Shown: piece by piece, positions 41,975 to 50,091 of the stretch
Layout of the letters: every line of letters begins with the position of its first letter
Numbering within the stretch: position 1 is the first letter of the stretch
Assembly: GCA_018780145.1 (NCBI GenBank)
Contig: JADMKA010000193.1
Coordinates: forward strand, 1-50,524
DNA: 50,524 bases
Source of the DNA: Vitreoscilla sp.
GTDB lineage: Bacteria > Pseudomonadota > Gammaproteobacteria > Burkholderiales > Burkholderiaceae_C
Reading direction: 5' to 3'
Program-made: the position numbers and the translations under genes
Notes under the pieces: generated by a model
The model's database searches: none
Told to the model about the DNA's origin: nothing
What the model saw: the letters and a program-made list of their open reading frames with translations, nothing else

Positions 41975-42615
41975 TCGGTCCTGCAACTGCCGGTGGTGGG
42001 ATCGGCCGGATCGAACATGGCGTAAGCGGCCTCGCTGAATTCGTTCTGGTCGCGGGGAACGGGGTGGTCGATCCAGTACCGAATCAACTTGGCGTTGGGA
42101 TCGTCCTCGCTGTCGAAGATCAGCCCGCCGCCATGCAGCATGTTCAGCAGCAGGGGCTTGGCCAGCAGGCGGCTCTGCAGCGGATCGCCGGGCACCGTGA
42201 CCCCCTGCGCCGAGTAGAAATTCTTGTACATGTCGCTGGCGCGGATCAGGGTGTTGGTGTTCGCCCCGTCATTCAGGTCGAACGGCGTGGCACTGCGGAT
42301 GACGCGCAGTGCGCCACCCGTGCCCGTGGTGTTGTCGTGGCAGCCACCGCCCGCGCAGGTATTGGTCGACAGCTGACCGTTCTGGTTGATCGGCAGCTCG
42401 GCCAGCAGGACCGGGAAGATGCAGCGCTGGAAGTAGGCGTACGACAGGTCGCGCCCACCGGTGCCAGGCGGGTTCCACACATCCGGCGGGTTGCCCAGCG
42501 GGTTGCTGCCGCCGCCACAGCCGCCCAGCGATGCAAGGGCCACCAGCACCGCGCCCAGGACGCGGCGGGCCCCGGGTGGCGGGCGGCGGATCGATCGTCG
42601 GGACGGCGGGGTCAT
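41971..42615 (-). CDS. Lipoprotein with CX4CH haem-like motif
   Basis: A 214-aa lipoprotein: lipobox SLGGC (Cys33), then a region with RCIFPVLLAELP and the motif Cys87-Ala-Gly-Gly-Gly-Cys92-His93. This is a C-x4-C-H spacing rather than the standard C-x2-C-H of c-type cytochromes. A downstream stretch GDPLQSRLLAKPLL and GGGLIFDSEDDPNAKLIRYW resembles the end of cytochrome-c-like domains in surface lipoproteins. It is tightly coupled to the triheme gene upstream (ATGA). Possible role: electron transfer at the outer membrane. Confidence 0.7.
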   Translation of the reverse strand: MTPPSRRSIRRPPPGARRVLGAVLVALASLGGCGGGSNPLGNPPDVWNPPGTGGRDLSYAYFQRCIFPVLLAELPINQNGQLSTNTCAGGGCHDNTTGTGGALRVIRSATPFDLNDGANTNTLIRASDMYKNFYSAQGVTVPGDPLQSRLLAKPLLLNMLHGGGLIFDSEDDPNAKLIRYWIDHPVPRDQNEFSEAAYAMFDPADPTTGSCRTE

Positions 42616-45590
42616 GGTGTCGGGCAGCCGGTGGCGATCCAGGTGGCAATGGTCTGGTAATTGGCGCTGGCCGTCGGCAGCACCGCGGTGGTCTGGCCGG
42701 TGGCCGCGGCCGGGTGCGGGATGGTCGATGGCCGCTGCAGCAGGTAGTTCGACGCGGGGGCGCAGGTGTTGGAGATCATCGTCAAGGTGACGCCGAAATC
42801 GCCTTCGGCGTCGCCGGTCAGGACGAATCGATTGTTACGGAATGTCAGCGAGCCGTTGCTGCCAACGGCCTGATGGCAACCCGCGCATTGTGCGCGAAGG
42901 ATCGGGTAGACACGGGCTTCGAAGTTCGCCACGTTCAGGGCCGTGACAGACCGCACGTTGGCGCCGTCGAACGGGTTGTTGTAGTACTGGCCGCCGAGGT
43001 CGATCCACTCGGCCACCAGGCGCTTCTCGGCGGCGTTGAGCAGGCCGGCGTGGTTCGGTGCGGTTCCCGGCGGCGTCGGATGTGCCGTGCGCGCGTCGGC
43101 GCCCGCCAGCAGGCTCTGGCCGGACAGGATCTCGATCAGCCGGCTTTGCCGCGCCAGGCCCAGGGCCCCGCCTTCGCTGGCCATGTTGAACACCAGGGCA
43201 GGCAGGCGCTGCAGCACCGGAACGCCCTCTTCCAGCCGCGTCACTGGCAGGCCGTTGGCGTCGAGCATCGGCTCGCCGAGCATCAGCTTTTCGTAGGACA
43301 CCAGGCGGCCGGTGCCGGCGATGCTGGGCGACAGGTCCAGCTTGCCGGAGGCGGCGTTGTGGCAGTTCGTGCAGGTGTTCGCGCCGCGGTCGCGGCTCCA
43401 CAGCGGCTGGATGTGGTCCGGGTAGTTGATCACGCCGTTGACTGGCGCGGTGGTGGCCAGGGCGGCATAGCTGATCGACACCGGTGTGCGCGCGGTGACG
43501 CCAGACTGCGTGGTGTCGGCCCACTCGTCGGTGTAGACCATGTCGGTGACCAGCTTCAGCGCGTTCGGGTCGAGCCGGGTGCGCGTGCCGGCCATCGTCT
43601 CGCCGGACTGGTGCTGGCTGGCCAGCGCGCTGCGCAGCGCCGAGGGCATGGTGTCGGCCACCGTGCCCGAGTTCAACGCCCCGCCGCGGCGCGGGCTGTG
43701 GCAGCCGTCGCAGGTGCGGCGCTCGCCGGGGCGCACCTGGATCCAGTTGGTGTGGGTCTGGAAGGCGCGGCCCTGTTCGTCGACCACCGCCAGCAGCACC
43801 GGCGTGTCGGCCGGCATGTGCAGCTTGAAGGAACCGTCGGGCTCGATCGGCGCATAACCGAGGATCTGCTGCGGCTCGAACTCGGTCTCGCCGATGGCCT
43901 CGCGCAGGCCCATCATCGAGGCCGGCGGCGCCACCGCGCGCACCGCGCGGATGAAGCGCGCCGGGCCGCAGCGGTAGGCCGCGTCGGCGGGGTTTTTCAG
44001 GCGGGCGATGTCGGCCACCTGGGCCCGCGTGTCCTGGCTGTCGGTCGGCGAGGTCTTCGGGATGGCGGTGGTGCAGCCCTCGGGCAGGTCGGCGGCCGCC
44101 AGCACGGCGTCGCCCATGCGGCCCAGGCCGTCGGTGTCGTAGACGCTGCGCACCTCCAGCAGGCCCAGGCCCTGGGCCGCGAGCGCCGCGTCGACCGAGG
44201 TCGGGTCCTTCACCGCCGGGCCGGTGCGGGCCACGATGGGCACCGGGTCGGTGTACATGAAGCCGGGAGGCGGGGCGGCCACGTTCAGCCAGGTCTGCTT
44301 GGCTGGGTCGAACATGTAGATCGCGTAGGGCGGCGGCACGTTGTCCTGCACCTCGTCGGCCGCCACGTCGGCCTCGCTGCGGTTCTCGTCGGCCAGGCGG
44401 GCCATCTCGTCATCGGTCAGGGTGGCGCAGGAGACCACGTCGGTGCCGCGGCTCACCTCGCAGGGCCGGTAGGCGACGAGGAAGCGGTCGGTGCCGTCCC
44501 ACAGCGGGAACGGCGTGGTGACCCGGCCGTAGCGCGACAGCCCGCCGCCGAGGTTCAGCGGCTGGTCGGTGGCATGGCTCTGGCCGCCCTCGGTGGGCAC
44601 GCTGGCATTGGCCGGCGTGTTCTGCTCGGAGTAATTGGCCACGTCGACCAGCATCAGCCCGCCGCCCTCGTGGGTGCGCGACAGCGGCATCAGGTCGGAG
44701 CTGACGAAGCCGCCGTACTGGCCGTTCGGGTCCATCTCGCGCGGGTGCAGGAAGCTGTTGCCCTCGCTGTGGGCGCCGTAGATCACGAACATGTCCGTGC
44801 CATCCGGCTTCATGCGGAAGATCTTGAAGTGGTTGCGGCCGCCGACGTGGTCCCAGCGCGAGAACATGATGTCGCCGTTCTGGCGCACCACCGGGTTGCG
44901 GTCGTGGCTTTGGTTGAACGAGATCTGCTGGATGTTGGTGCCCTGCGCGCTCATGGTGTGCAGATTGAAGACCCGCTCGCGCTCGTACTCGTCCAGCGCG
45001 TAGTAGCTGCGGCCCAGCGCCTGGTTGAGCTTGCTCTTGGTCTGGCGGTTCGAGCTGAAGACGAAGCCGCGGCCGTCCGGCAGGTAGTAGGGGTCGACGT
45101 CGTCGTCGGTCGTGGAATCGGTGAGGCGGCGGAAGGTGCCTTTGGTCAGGCCGCCTTCCGTCATGTTGTATTCCCAGATGTTCCAGCGCCCGGTGCAGGC
45201 CGGTTTGCCATCCACCAGCGAGGTGTTGGACGCCGGGCACTTCAGCGAGAAGATGATCTTCTTGCCGTCGTACGACACCTCGGGGTCGGAGGCATCGCCG
45301 TTGCCCTGGGTGATGTCCTCGGTGAGGTTGTGCTCCTTCGCGCTCGGCGAGGACATTTCCTTGACCATCAGGTCGCCACCTGGCGCGCTGGGCGCTCCGT
45401 TGGTTGGGTTCATGCCCATCGTGTTGACGCGCTTGACGTAGGCGATGGGCACCGCGCCCTCGATGCTCAGCGAGTCCTCCTCGGATTTCCCGGAGCCGGA
45501 GCAACCGGGCAGCGCCAGGCCGGCGAACAGCGCGGCGGCCAGCGCGGCCCAGGCCAGGCGGGAGGCACCGATGCGTGAAGCGTGGGTCAT
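42612..45590 (-). CDS. PD40 beta-propeller / triheme lipoprotein (HzsA-like)
   Basis: A 992-aa lipoprotein (lipobox LALPGC, Cys30). The N-terminal third has TolB-like PD40 propeller blades (DPEVSYDGKKIIFS, VDPYYLPDGRGFVFSSNR, NPVVRQNGDIMFSRWD). The C-terminal half carries three canonical c-haem sites: Cys627-DG-CysHis631, Cys740-TN-CysHis744 and Cys902-AG-CysHis906. This layout matches the family annotated as related to the hydrazine synthase alpha subunit, but there is no sign of anammox here, so the reaction is unknown. It most likely is a surface redox protein. It starts 37 bp after apbE. Confidence 0.85.
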   Translation of the reverse strand: MTHASRIGASRLAWAALAAALFAGLALPGCSGSGKSEEDSLSIEGAVPIAYVKRVNTMGMNPTNGAPSAPGGDLMVKEMSSPSAKEHNLTEDITQGNGDASDPEVSYDGKKIIFSLKCPASNTSLVDGKPACTGRWNIWEYNMTEGGLTKGTFRRLTDSTTDDDVDPYYLPDGRGFVFSSNRQTKSKLNQALGRSYYALDEYERERVFNLHTMSAQGTNIQQISFNQSHDRNPVVRQNGDIMFSRWDHVGGRNHFKIFRMKPDGTDMFVIYGAHSEGNSFLHPREMDPNGQYGGFVSSDLMPLSRTHEGGGLMLVDVANYSEQNTPANASVPTEGGQSHATDQPLNLGGGLSRYGRVTTPFPLWDGTDRFLVAYRPCEVSRGTDVVSCATLTDDEMARLADENRSEADVAADEVQDNVPPPYAIYMFDPAKQTWLNVAAPPPGFMYTDPVPIVARTGPAVKDPTSVDAALAAQGLGLLEVRSVYDTDGLGRMGDAVLAAADLPEGCTTAIPKTSPTDSQDTRAQVADIARLKNPADAAYRCGPARFIRAVRAVAPPASMMGLREAIGETEFEPQQILGYAPIEPDGSFKLHMPADTPVLLAVVDEQGRAFQTHTNWIQVRPGERRTCDGCHSPRRGGALNSGTVADTMPSALRSALASQHQSGETMAGTRTRLDPNALKLVTDMVYTDEWADTTQSGVTARTPVSISYAALATTAPVNGVINYPDHIQPLWSRDRGANTCTNCHNAASGKLDLSPSIAGTGRLVSYEKLMLGEPMLDANGLPVTRLEEGVPVLQRLPALVFNMASEGGALGLARQSRLIEILSGQSLLAGADARTAHPTPPGTAPNHAGLLNAAEKRLVAEWIDLGGQYYNNPFDGANVRSVTALNVANFEARVYPILRAQCAGCHQAVGSNGSLTFRNNRFVLTGDAEGDFGVTLTMISNTCAPASNYLLQRPSTIPHPAAATGQTTAVLPTASANYQTIATWIATGCPTP

Positions 45591-45627
45591 GGGAGGATCC
45601 TCGAAGGAGAGTTCGGAAAGCGCCGGC

Positions 45628-46629
45628 TCAAGCCGGCTGCCCGGGGCCCAGCAGGCCCGACGAGAAATGGAGTTCGCCGTGGTCGTCGACGACCACGGCG
45701 TCGATCCCGGGCAGGCGCTCGATCAGTTCCAGGCCGCGCTCGCGGCCCAGCACGAACACCGTCTTGGACAGGCCTTCGGTGGTCAACCCATCGTCGGCCA
45801 GGATGGTGACGCTGCGCAGGTGCGCGGGCGAGCGGCCGGTGCGCGGGTCCAGCACATGGTGATGGCGCACGCCGCCTTGTTCGAAGTAGCGCTCGTAGTC
45901 GCCGGAGGTGGAGATGGCCACGTTCTCCAGCGGCAGCACCGCCACCACCTCGCCCTCGCGGCGTGGGTCGCGGATGGCCACGGTCCAGGGCCGGCCGCGG
46001 CGGTCGCCCAGCACATGGCTGTCGCCGCCGGCACTCACGATGGCGTGGGCCACCCCCAGGCGGCGCAGGATCGCCACGCCGCGGTCCACCGCATGGCCCT
46101 TGGCGAAACCGCCGAGGTCGATGCGCATGCCCGGCCGCCCGAATGCCAGCGTGCAGGCCATCGGGTCGAAATGCAGGTGCTGGTAGCCGATGGCCCGGCA
46201 GGCCTCGGCCAGTGTGGCGTCGTCCGGGCGCACGCCGGCACGGTAGTCATAGAGCTGGCCGGCGCTGGCGTAGCTGATGTCGAACGCACCCTGCGACAGG
46301 TGCGACAACTCCAGCGCCCGTGCGACCAGGCCGGCCATTTCGTCGGACAGCTCCACCGGGCCGGCCCCCGCCTCGCGGTTGATGCGGCTCAGCTCCGAAT
46401 CGGGCTTGTGCGGGCTCATGGCCCGATCGATGCGGTGCATCTCGGCCATCACCGCGTCGATCGCGCTGTCAGCGGCCGCGCGGCTGGCGGCCCACAGCTC
46501 CACATGGATCGCCGTGCCCATGATGGCCTCGTCGCGGCTGAACCAGCCCGGTGCCAGGTTAGGGTCCGGCGCGCGCGCAGCAGGCGCGGCTTTGCTGCGG
46601 GGGCGGAGGGCGGACAAGCCGAAGAGCAT
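45628..46629 (-). CDS. apbE: FAD:protein FMN transferase
   Basis: A 333-aa ApbE-family enzyme that attaches FMN from FAD to a Thr/Ser of exported proteins. Conserved marks: IMGTAIHVELWA, MSPHKPDSELSRINREAG, GMRIDLGGFAKGHAVDR, VSAGGDSHVLG, ISTSGDYERYF and HHVLDPRTGRSP. No clear signal peptide or lipobox is visible at the given start (MLFGLSALRP), which is unusual because ApbE normally acts outside the cytoplasm. It is the first gene of the long operon; its target is probably another product of the operon. Confidence 0.9.
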   Translation of the reverse strand: MLFGLSALRPRSKAAPAARAPDPNLAPGWFSRDEAIMGTAIHVELWAASRAAADSAIDAVMAEMHRIDRAMSPHKPDSELSRINREAGAGPVELSDEMAGLVARALELSHLSQGAFDISYASAGQLYDYRAGVRPDDATLAEACRAIGYQHLHFDPMACTLAFGRPGMRIDLGGFAKGHAVDRGVAILRRLGVAHAIVSAGGDSHVLGDRRGRPWTVAIRDPRREGEVVAVLPLENVAISTSGDYERYFEQGGVRHHHVLDPRTGRSPAHLRSVTILADDGLTTEGLSKTVFVLGRERGLELIERLPGIDAVVVDDHGELHFSSGLLGPGQPA

Positions 46630-46873
46630 GGCGTGATGACGGGGATCTGAAGCGGATGAAGCGCGCCTGGAGGGCGTCCGGGAAATGTAACTTCGCGCCC
46701 CGCTCCGGGGCGGGGCTCATGGGCCGGGGCCGGTGCATCATGTGTATGCAGTCGCAACAACACCGGTAGCCGGTGGGCGCCACGATCCGAGAAAAATGTC
46801 ACACTCGTCCGGCGCTCCGGGCCTGCCTGCCGGGCGACTCCACGACACGCCCGCTGCCACCAGGGAGAACCGC
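46630..46873. promoter_or_regulatory. Divergent promoter region of the apbE operon
   Basis: A 244-bp gap between apbE (minus) and a VOC gene (plus). It contains a GCCCCG-CTC-CGGGGC hairpin (46697-46711) and an inverted repeat TGCAT/ATGCA (46734-46738, 46746-46750) in a locally AT-richer patch. Exact promoter boxes cannot be assigned with confidence. Confidence 0.4.
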
Positions 46874-47248
46874 ATGGCCACCGTTCGTTACCTCGTGAAC
46901 GATGTCGACACCAGCCTGGCTTTCTACGAAGCGCTCGGCTTCTCGCTGACCGAGCGCTGGGGCCCGCCCTTCGCGATGGTGGCGCGGGGCGACCTGACCC
47001 TGTGGTTGTCCGGCCCCGGCACCTCCGCCCAACGCCCGCTGGCCGACGGCCGCGAGCCGCAGCCGGGCGGCTGGAACCGGCTGGTGATCGAGGTCGACGA
47101 CCTCGACGCGGTGATGCAGCGGCTGGGCGGCACCGGGGCCGTCTTCCGCAGCCCGCCGGTGGCCGGCCCCGGCGGCCGCCAGGTGCTGGCCGAGGATCCA
47201 TCGGGCAACCCGGTCGAGCTATTCGAGGCAGCGGAGGACGAGAATTGA
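46874..47248 (+). CDS. VOC-superfamily protein
   Basis: A 124-aa glyoxalase/bleomycin-resistance-fold protein: ATVRYLVNDVDTSLAFYEAL opens the first unit, LVIEVDDLDAVMQRLGGTG the second, and LAEDPSGNPVELFE ends it with the conserved metal-site Glu. The substrate is unknown. GGGAGAA precedes the ATG at 46874; the frame is open further upstream without a ribosome site. Confidence 0.85.
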   Translation: MATVRYLVNDVDTSLAFYEALGFSLTERWGPPFAMVARGDLTLWLSGPGTSAQRPLADGREPQPGGWNRLVIEVDDLDAVMQRLGGTGAVFRSPPVAGPGGRQVLAEDPSGNPVELFEAAEDEN

Positions 47249-47400
47249 GTCGTCGAGAAGCTCGCCTCCGAACTGCACCGGCAATGGGCATTTGTTCGGG
47301 CTTCAGCCCTGGCGCCATATTTGCTTCAATGGGCTGACCGGTGGTGGCTCTTCGGCCTGGAGAGCACCCGCTCCGGTGAACGATGTCGACGGAGGTTCGC

Positions 47401-48396
47401 ATGTCCTCATCCGCCCAGCGCCTGCCCGCCGTCAGCGGACTGTTGCCCATCGCCAAGATGCGCAATGTGTTCCGTGTCGACGATGTCGAGAAACGGCTGA
47501 ACAAGCTGCCGCCGCGCGAGCACGAGAGCCTGCGCAGCACCTACGAGCGCATGCTGGAGCGCGGCCCCGAGCGCTTCCAGGTCAAGCCCTCCGGCCTGCC
47601 GGTGATGGACCGGCTCTACGACGAGCTGCCCAACTTCCACGAGGTGCTCGACGACCTGAAGCGCCAGCTGGCCCTGTGCCAGGACAGCCGTGACGCGCTC
47701 GAGCTGACCCCCATGCTGCTGCTCGGGCCGCCCGGTGTCGGCAAGACCCACTTCGCCCGCGCGGTGGCCCACCTGCTGGGCACCGGCATGGGCTTCATCT
47801 CGATGAGCTCGCTGACCGCCGGCTGGGTGCTCAGCGGCGCCTCCAGCCAGTGGAAGGGCGCGCGCCCGGGCAAGGTCTTCGAGACGCTGGTCGACGGCCC
47901 CTATGCCAACCCGGTGATGGTGGTCGACGAGATCGACAAGGCCCGCGGCGAGCACGCCTACGACCCGCTGGGCTCGCTCTACAGCCTGCTGGAGCACGAC
48001 ACCGCGGGCCAGTTCACCGACGAATTCGCCGAGGTGGCCATCGACGCCAGCCAGGTCATCTGGGTCGCCACCGCGAACGACGAGCGGGCCATCCCCGAGC
48101 CCATCCTGAACCGCGTCAACGTGTTCGAGATCCAGATGCCGGACGCCGAGGCCGCACGGGCCATCGCCCTGCGCCTGTACCAGGGCATCCGCACCGAGCA
48201 CGACTGGGGCCAGCGCTTCGAGCCGGCTCCGCGCGAGGACACCTTGGCCCACCTGGCCAGCATGGCCCCGCGCGAGATGCGCCGCGCCTGGATGACCGGC
48301 TTCGGCAACGCCCGCCTGGCCGGCCGCGACGAGGTCACCCTGGCCGACATGCCCGCACCGTCTCGCAAGCACGCGCCGATCGGCTTCACTCATTAG
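47401..48396 (+). CDS. Lon-like AAA+ ATPase without protease domain
   Basis: A 331-aa AAA+ ATPase. Walker A GPPGVGKT (109-116), Walker B VMVVDEIDK (about 172-180), sensor-1 VIWVATANDE and arginine-finger region PEPILNRVNVFEI are present; a lid helix (APREMRRAWMTGF) follows. The arrangement resembles the ATPase part of Lon, but there is no Ser-Lys protease domain and no membrane segment. Such proteins may unfold or remodel partners. ATG 47401 has GGAGG; ATG 47383 is less likely. Confidence 0.85.
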   Translation: MSSSAQRLPAVSGLLPIAKMRNVFRVDDVEKRLNKLPPREHESLRSTYERMLERGPERFQVKPSGLPVMDRLYDELPNFHEVLDDLKRQLALCQDSRDALELTPMLLLGPPGVGKTHFARAVAHLLGTGMGFISMSSLTAGWVLSGASSQWKGARPGKVFETLVDGPYANPVMVVDEIDKARGEHAYDPLGSLYSLLEHDTAGQFTDEFAEVAIDASQVIWVATANDERAIPEPILNRVNVFEIQMPDAEAARAIALRLYQGIRTEHDWGQRFEPAPREDTLAHLASMAPREMRRAWMTGFGNARLAGRDEVTLADMPAPSRKHAPIGFTH

Positions 48397-48397
48397 G

Positions 48398-48432
48398 GCA
48401 CCCGGTGCCGGGGATACCCGGCCCCACCCGCC
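48398..48432. repeat. Intergenic hairpin repeat, copy 2
   Basis: Near-identical to 16975-17007 with a GATAC insertion-type change: the stem here is GCCGGG-GATA-CCCGGC, one pair longer than in copy 1, so base pairing is kept while sequence varies. It lies directly after the AAA+ gene stop. Confidence 0.6.
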
Positions 48433-48448
48433 CCGTATCATCCCCCGC

Positions 48449-49351
48449 ATGCCCGCCACCCTGGACGGCCGACTGGTCGTCGCCATCTCGTCGCGTGCGC
48501 TGTTCGATTTCGAGGAAGAGAACCGCGTCTTCGAAGCCACCGACGACCGCGCCTACATGCAGCTGCAGCTTCAGCGGCTCGACGACCCGGCACGCCCCGG
48601 CGTGGCCTTCTCGCTGGTCAACAAGCTGCTGGGTTTCAACGCCGATGGCGCTGCGCGGGTCGAGGTGGTGATCCTCTCCCGCAACGACCCGGTCTCGGGC
48701 ATGCGCGTGTTCCGCTCGGCGCAGCACTACGGCCTGCCCATCGAGCGCGGTGTGTTCACCCGCGGCGAGAGCCCCTGGCGCTACCTGCGCCCGCTGCGCG
48801 CCAACCTGTTTCTCTCCACCAACCAGGCCGACGTGCGGTCGGCGCTGGAAGCCCAGGTGCCCGCCGCCCAGGCCTACCCGCACTCGGCGCAGGCCTCGGC
48901 CGCGCACCCGACCGAGCTGCGCATCGCCTTCGACGGCGACGCGGTGCTGTTCTCCGACGAGGCCGAGCAGGTCTACCAGCGCGAGGGCCTGGCCGCCTTC
49001 CAGCGCCACGAGACCGGCCGCGTCGCCACACCCCTGCCGCCGGGCCCCTTCAAGCCGCTGCTCGAAGCCCTGCACCGGCTGCGCCACGTCGGCGAGCGCG
49101 GCGCCATGCGCATCCGCACCGCGCTGGTGACCGCGCGCAGCGCACCGGCCCACGAACGGGCCATCCGCACCCTGATGGACTGGCAGATCGAGGTCGACGA
49201 GGCGATGTTCCTCGGCGGGCTGCCCAAGGGCGAGTTCCTGCGCGAGTTCGAGCCGGATTTCTTTTTCGACGACCAGACTGGCCACGTCGACAACGCCGCT
49301 CCGCACGTGCCTTCGGGCCACGTGGCGGCCGGGGTCAGCAACCCGGCTTAG
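48449..49351 (+). CDS. 5'-nucleotidase
   Basis: A 300-aa cytosolic 5'-nucleotidase-like protein (family of mammalian cN-I, Pfam 5-nucleotidase). The N-terminal RLVVAISSRALFDFEEENRV holds the entry motif; NDPVSGMRVFRSAQHYGL and LRIAFDGDAVLFSDEAEQVY (DGD, phosphatase-like acidic site) follow, then ALVTARSAPAHERAI and the closing LGGLPKGEFLREFEPDFFFDD. It dephosphorylates nucleoside monophosphates. No close operon partner. Confidence 0.9.
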   Translation: MPATLDGRLVVAISSRALFDFEEENRVFEATDDRAYMQLQLQRLDDPARPGVAFSLVNKLLGFNADGAARVEVVILSRNDPVSGMRVFRSAQHYGLPIERGVFTRGESPWRYLRPLRANLFLSTNQADVRSALEAQVPAAQAYPHSAQASAAHPTELRIAFDGDAVLFSDEAEQVYQREGLAAFQRHETGRVATPLPPGPFKPLLEALHRLRHVGERGAMRIRTALVTARSAPAHERAIRTLMDWQIEVDEAMFLGGLPKGEFLREFEPDFFFDDQTGHVDNAAPHVPSGHVAAGVSNPA

Positions 49352-49371
49352 CCGAGCGCCGGGGCCTGACT

Positions 49372-50091
49372 TCAGTCGGGGCGCTCGTAGCGGCGCAGGC
49401 CTTCCAGATCCAGCACGCGCAGACCGCCGTACTCGATGGCGATCAGCCCGGCCACCTGCAAGCTGCGCAGCGCCTCGTTGACCCGCTGGCGCGACAGGCC
49501 CACCAGGTAGCCCAGCTCCTGCTGGGTGATGCGCAGCAGGCTGCCCACGCCAGGGTAGAGCACCGGGTGGAACAGCGCTGCCAGGTTGCGCGCCACCCGC
49601 GTGTCGGGGTCGTTCAGCCGGTCGGTCTCGCGGGCCGCGATGAACTGGCCCAGGCGCTCGTTCAGCTGGTTGAGCACGAAGCGGTTGAATGGGATGCTGC
49701 GAGCCAGCAGATCGTGGAAGGTGTCCACCGGCAGCCCGGCCACGGTGCTCTTGCGCAGCGTCTCGATGTTGTAGCGGTAGGGCTCGCGCTTGAGCAGCGT
49801 GCCCTCGCCGAACCAGGCCCCCGGCGGCACCCCGGTGAAGGTGATGGGCGCCCCGGCCCCTGGCTCGTTGCTCATCTTCAGCAGGCCATCGACGAGGCCG
49901 AACCAGTAGGTCGCGGGCCGGCCGATGCGGCAGATCTGCTCACCCGGCCCGGTGCTGGCCATCACGATGCTGTTGCGGGCCATGGCCTGGTCGTCAGGCT
50001 CCAGCCAGGCCAGCCACGGAATACCGGCGAGCTCGGCGGCGCCGGGTGTGCGTGCCCGCTCGCGCAGCGGTCGGGATGGGATCGGTGACAT
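49372..50091 (-). CDS. Crp/Fnr-family transcriptional regulator
   Basis: A 239-aa regulator. The cyclic-nucleotide-binding-type beta roll spans about residues 25-140 (GRPATYWFGLVDGLLKMSN, GAWFGEGTLLKREPYRYNIE) and the winged HTH about 165-235 (RITQQELGYLVGLSRQRVNE, GLIAIEYGGLRVLDLEGL). The four-cysteine iron-sulfur set of FNR is absent and the roll lacks a clear cAMP-binding signature, so the signal is unknown. It ends tail to tail with the 5'-nucleotidase gene. Confidence 0.88.
   Translation of the reverse strand: MSPIPSRPLRERARTPGAAELAGIPWLAWLEPDDQAMARNSIVMASTGPGEQICRIGRPATYWFGLVDGLLKMSNEPGAGAPITFTGVPPGAWFGEGTLLKREPYRYNIETLRKSTVAGLPVDTFHDLLARSIPFNRFVLNQLNERLGQFIAARETDRLNDPDTRVARNLAALFHPVLYPGVGSLLRITQQELGYLVGLSRQRVNEALRSLQVAGLIAIEYGGLRVLDLEGLRRYERPD

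Noticed and set aside
42612-45590. Genuine hydrazine synthase subunit
   Set aside because: No beta or gamma subunits or other anammox genes are present; similarity is only to the broad HzsA-related family.
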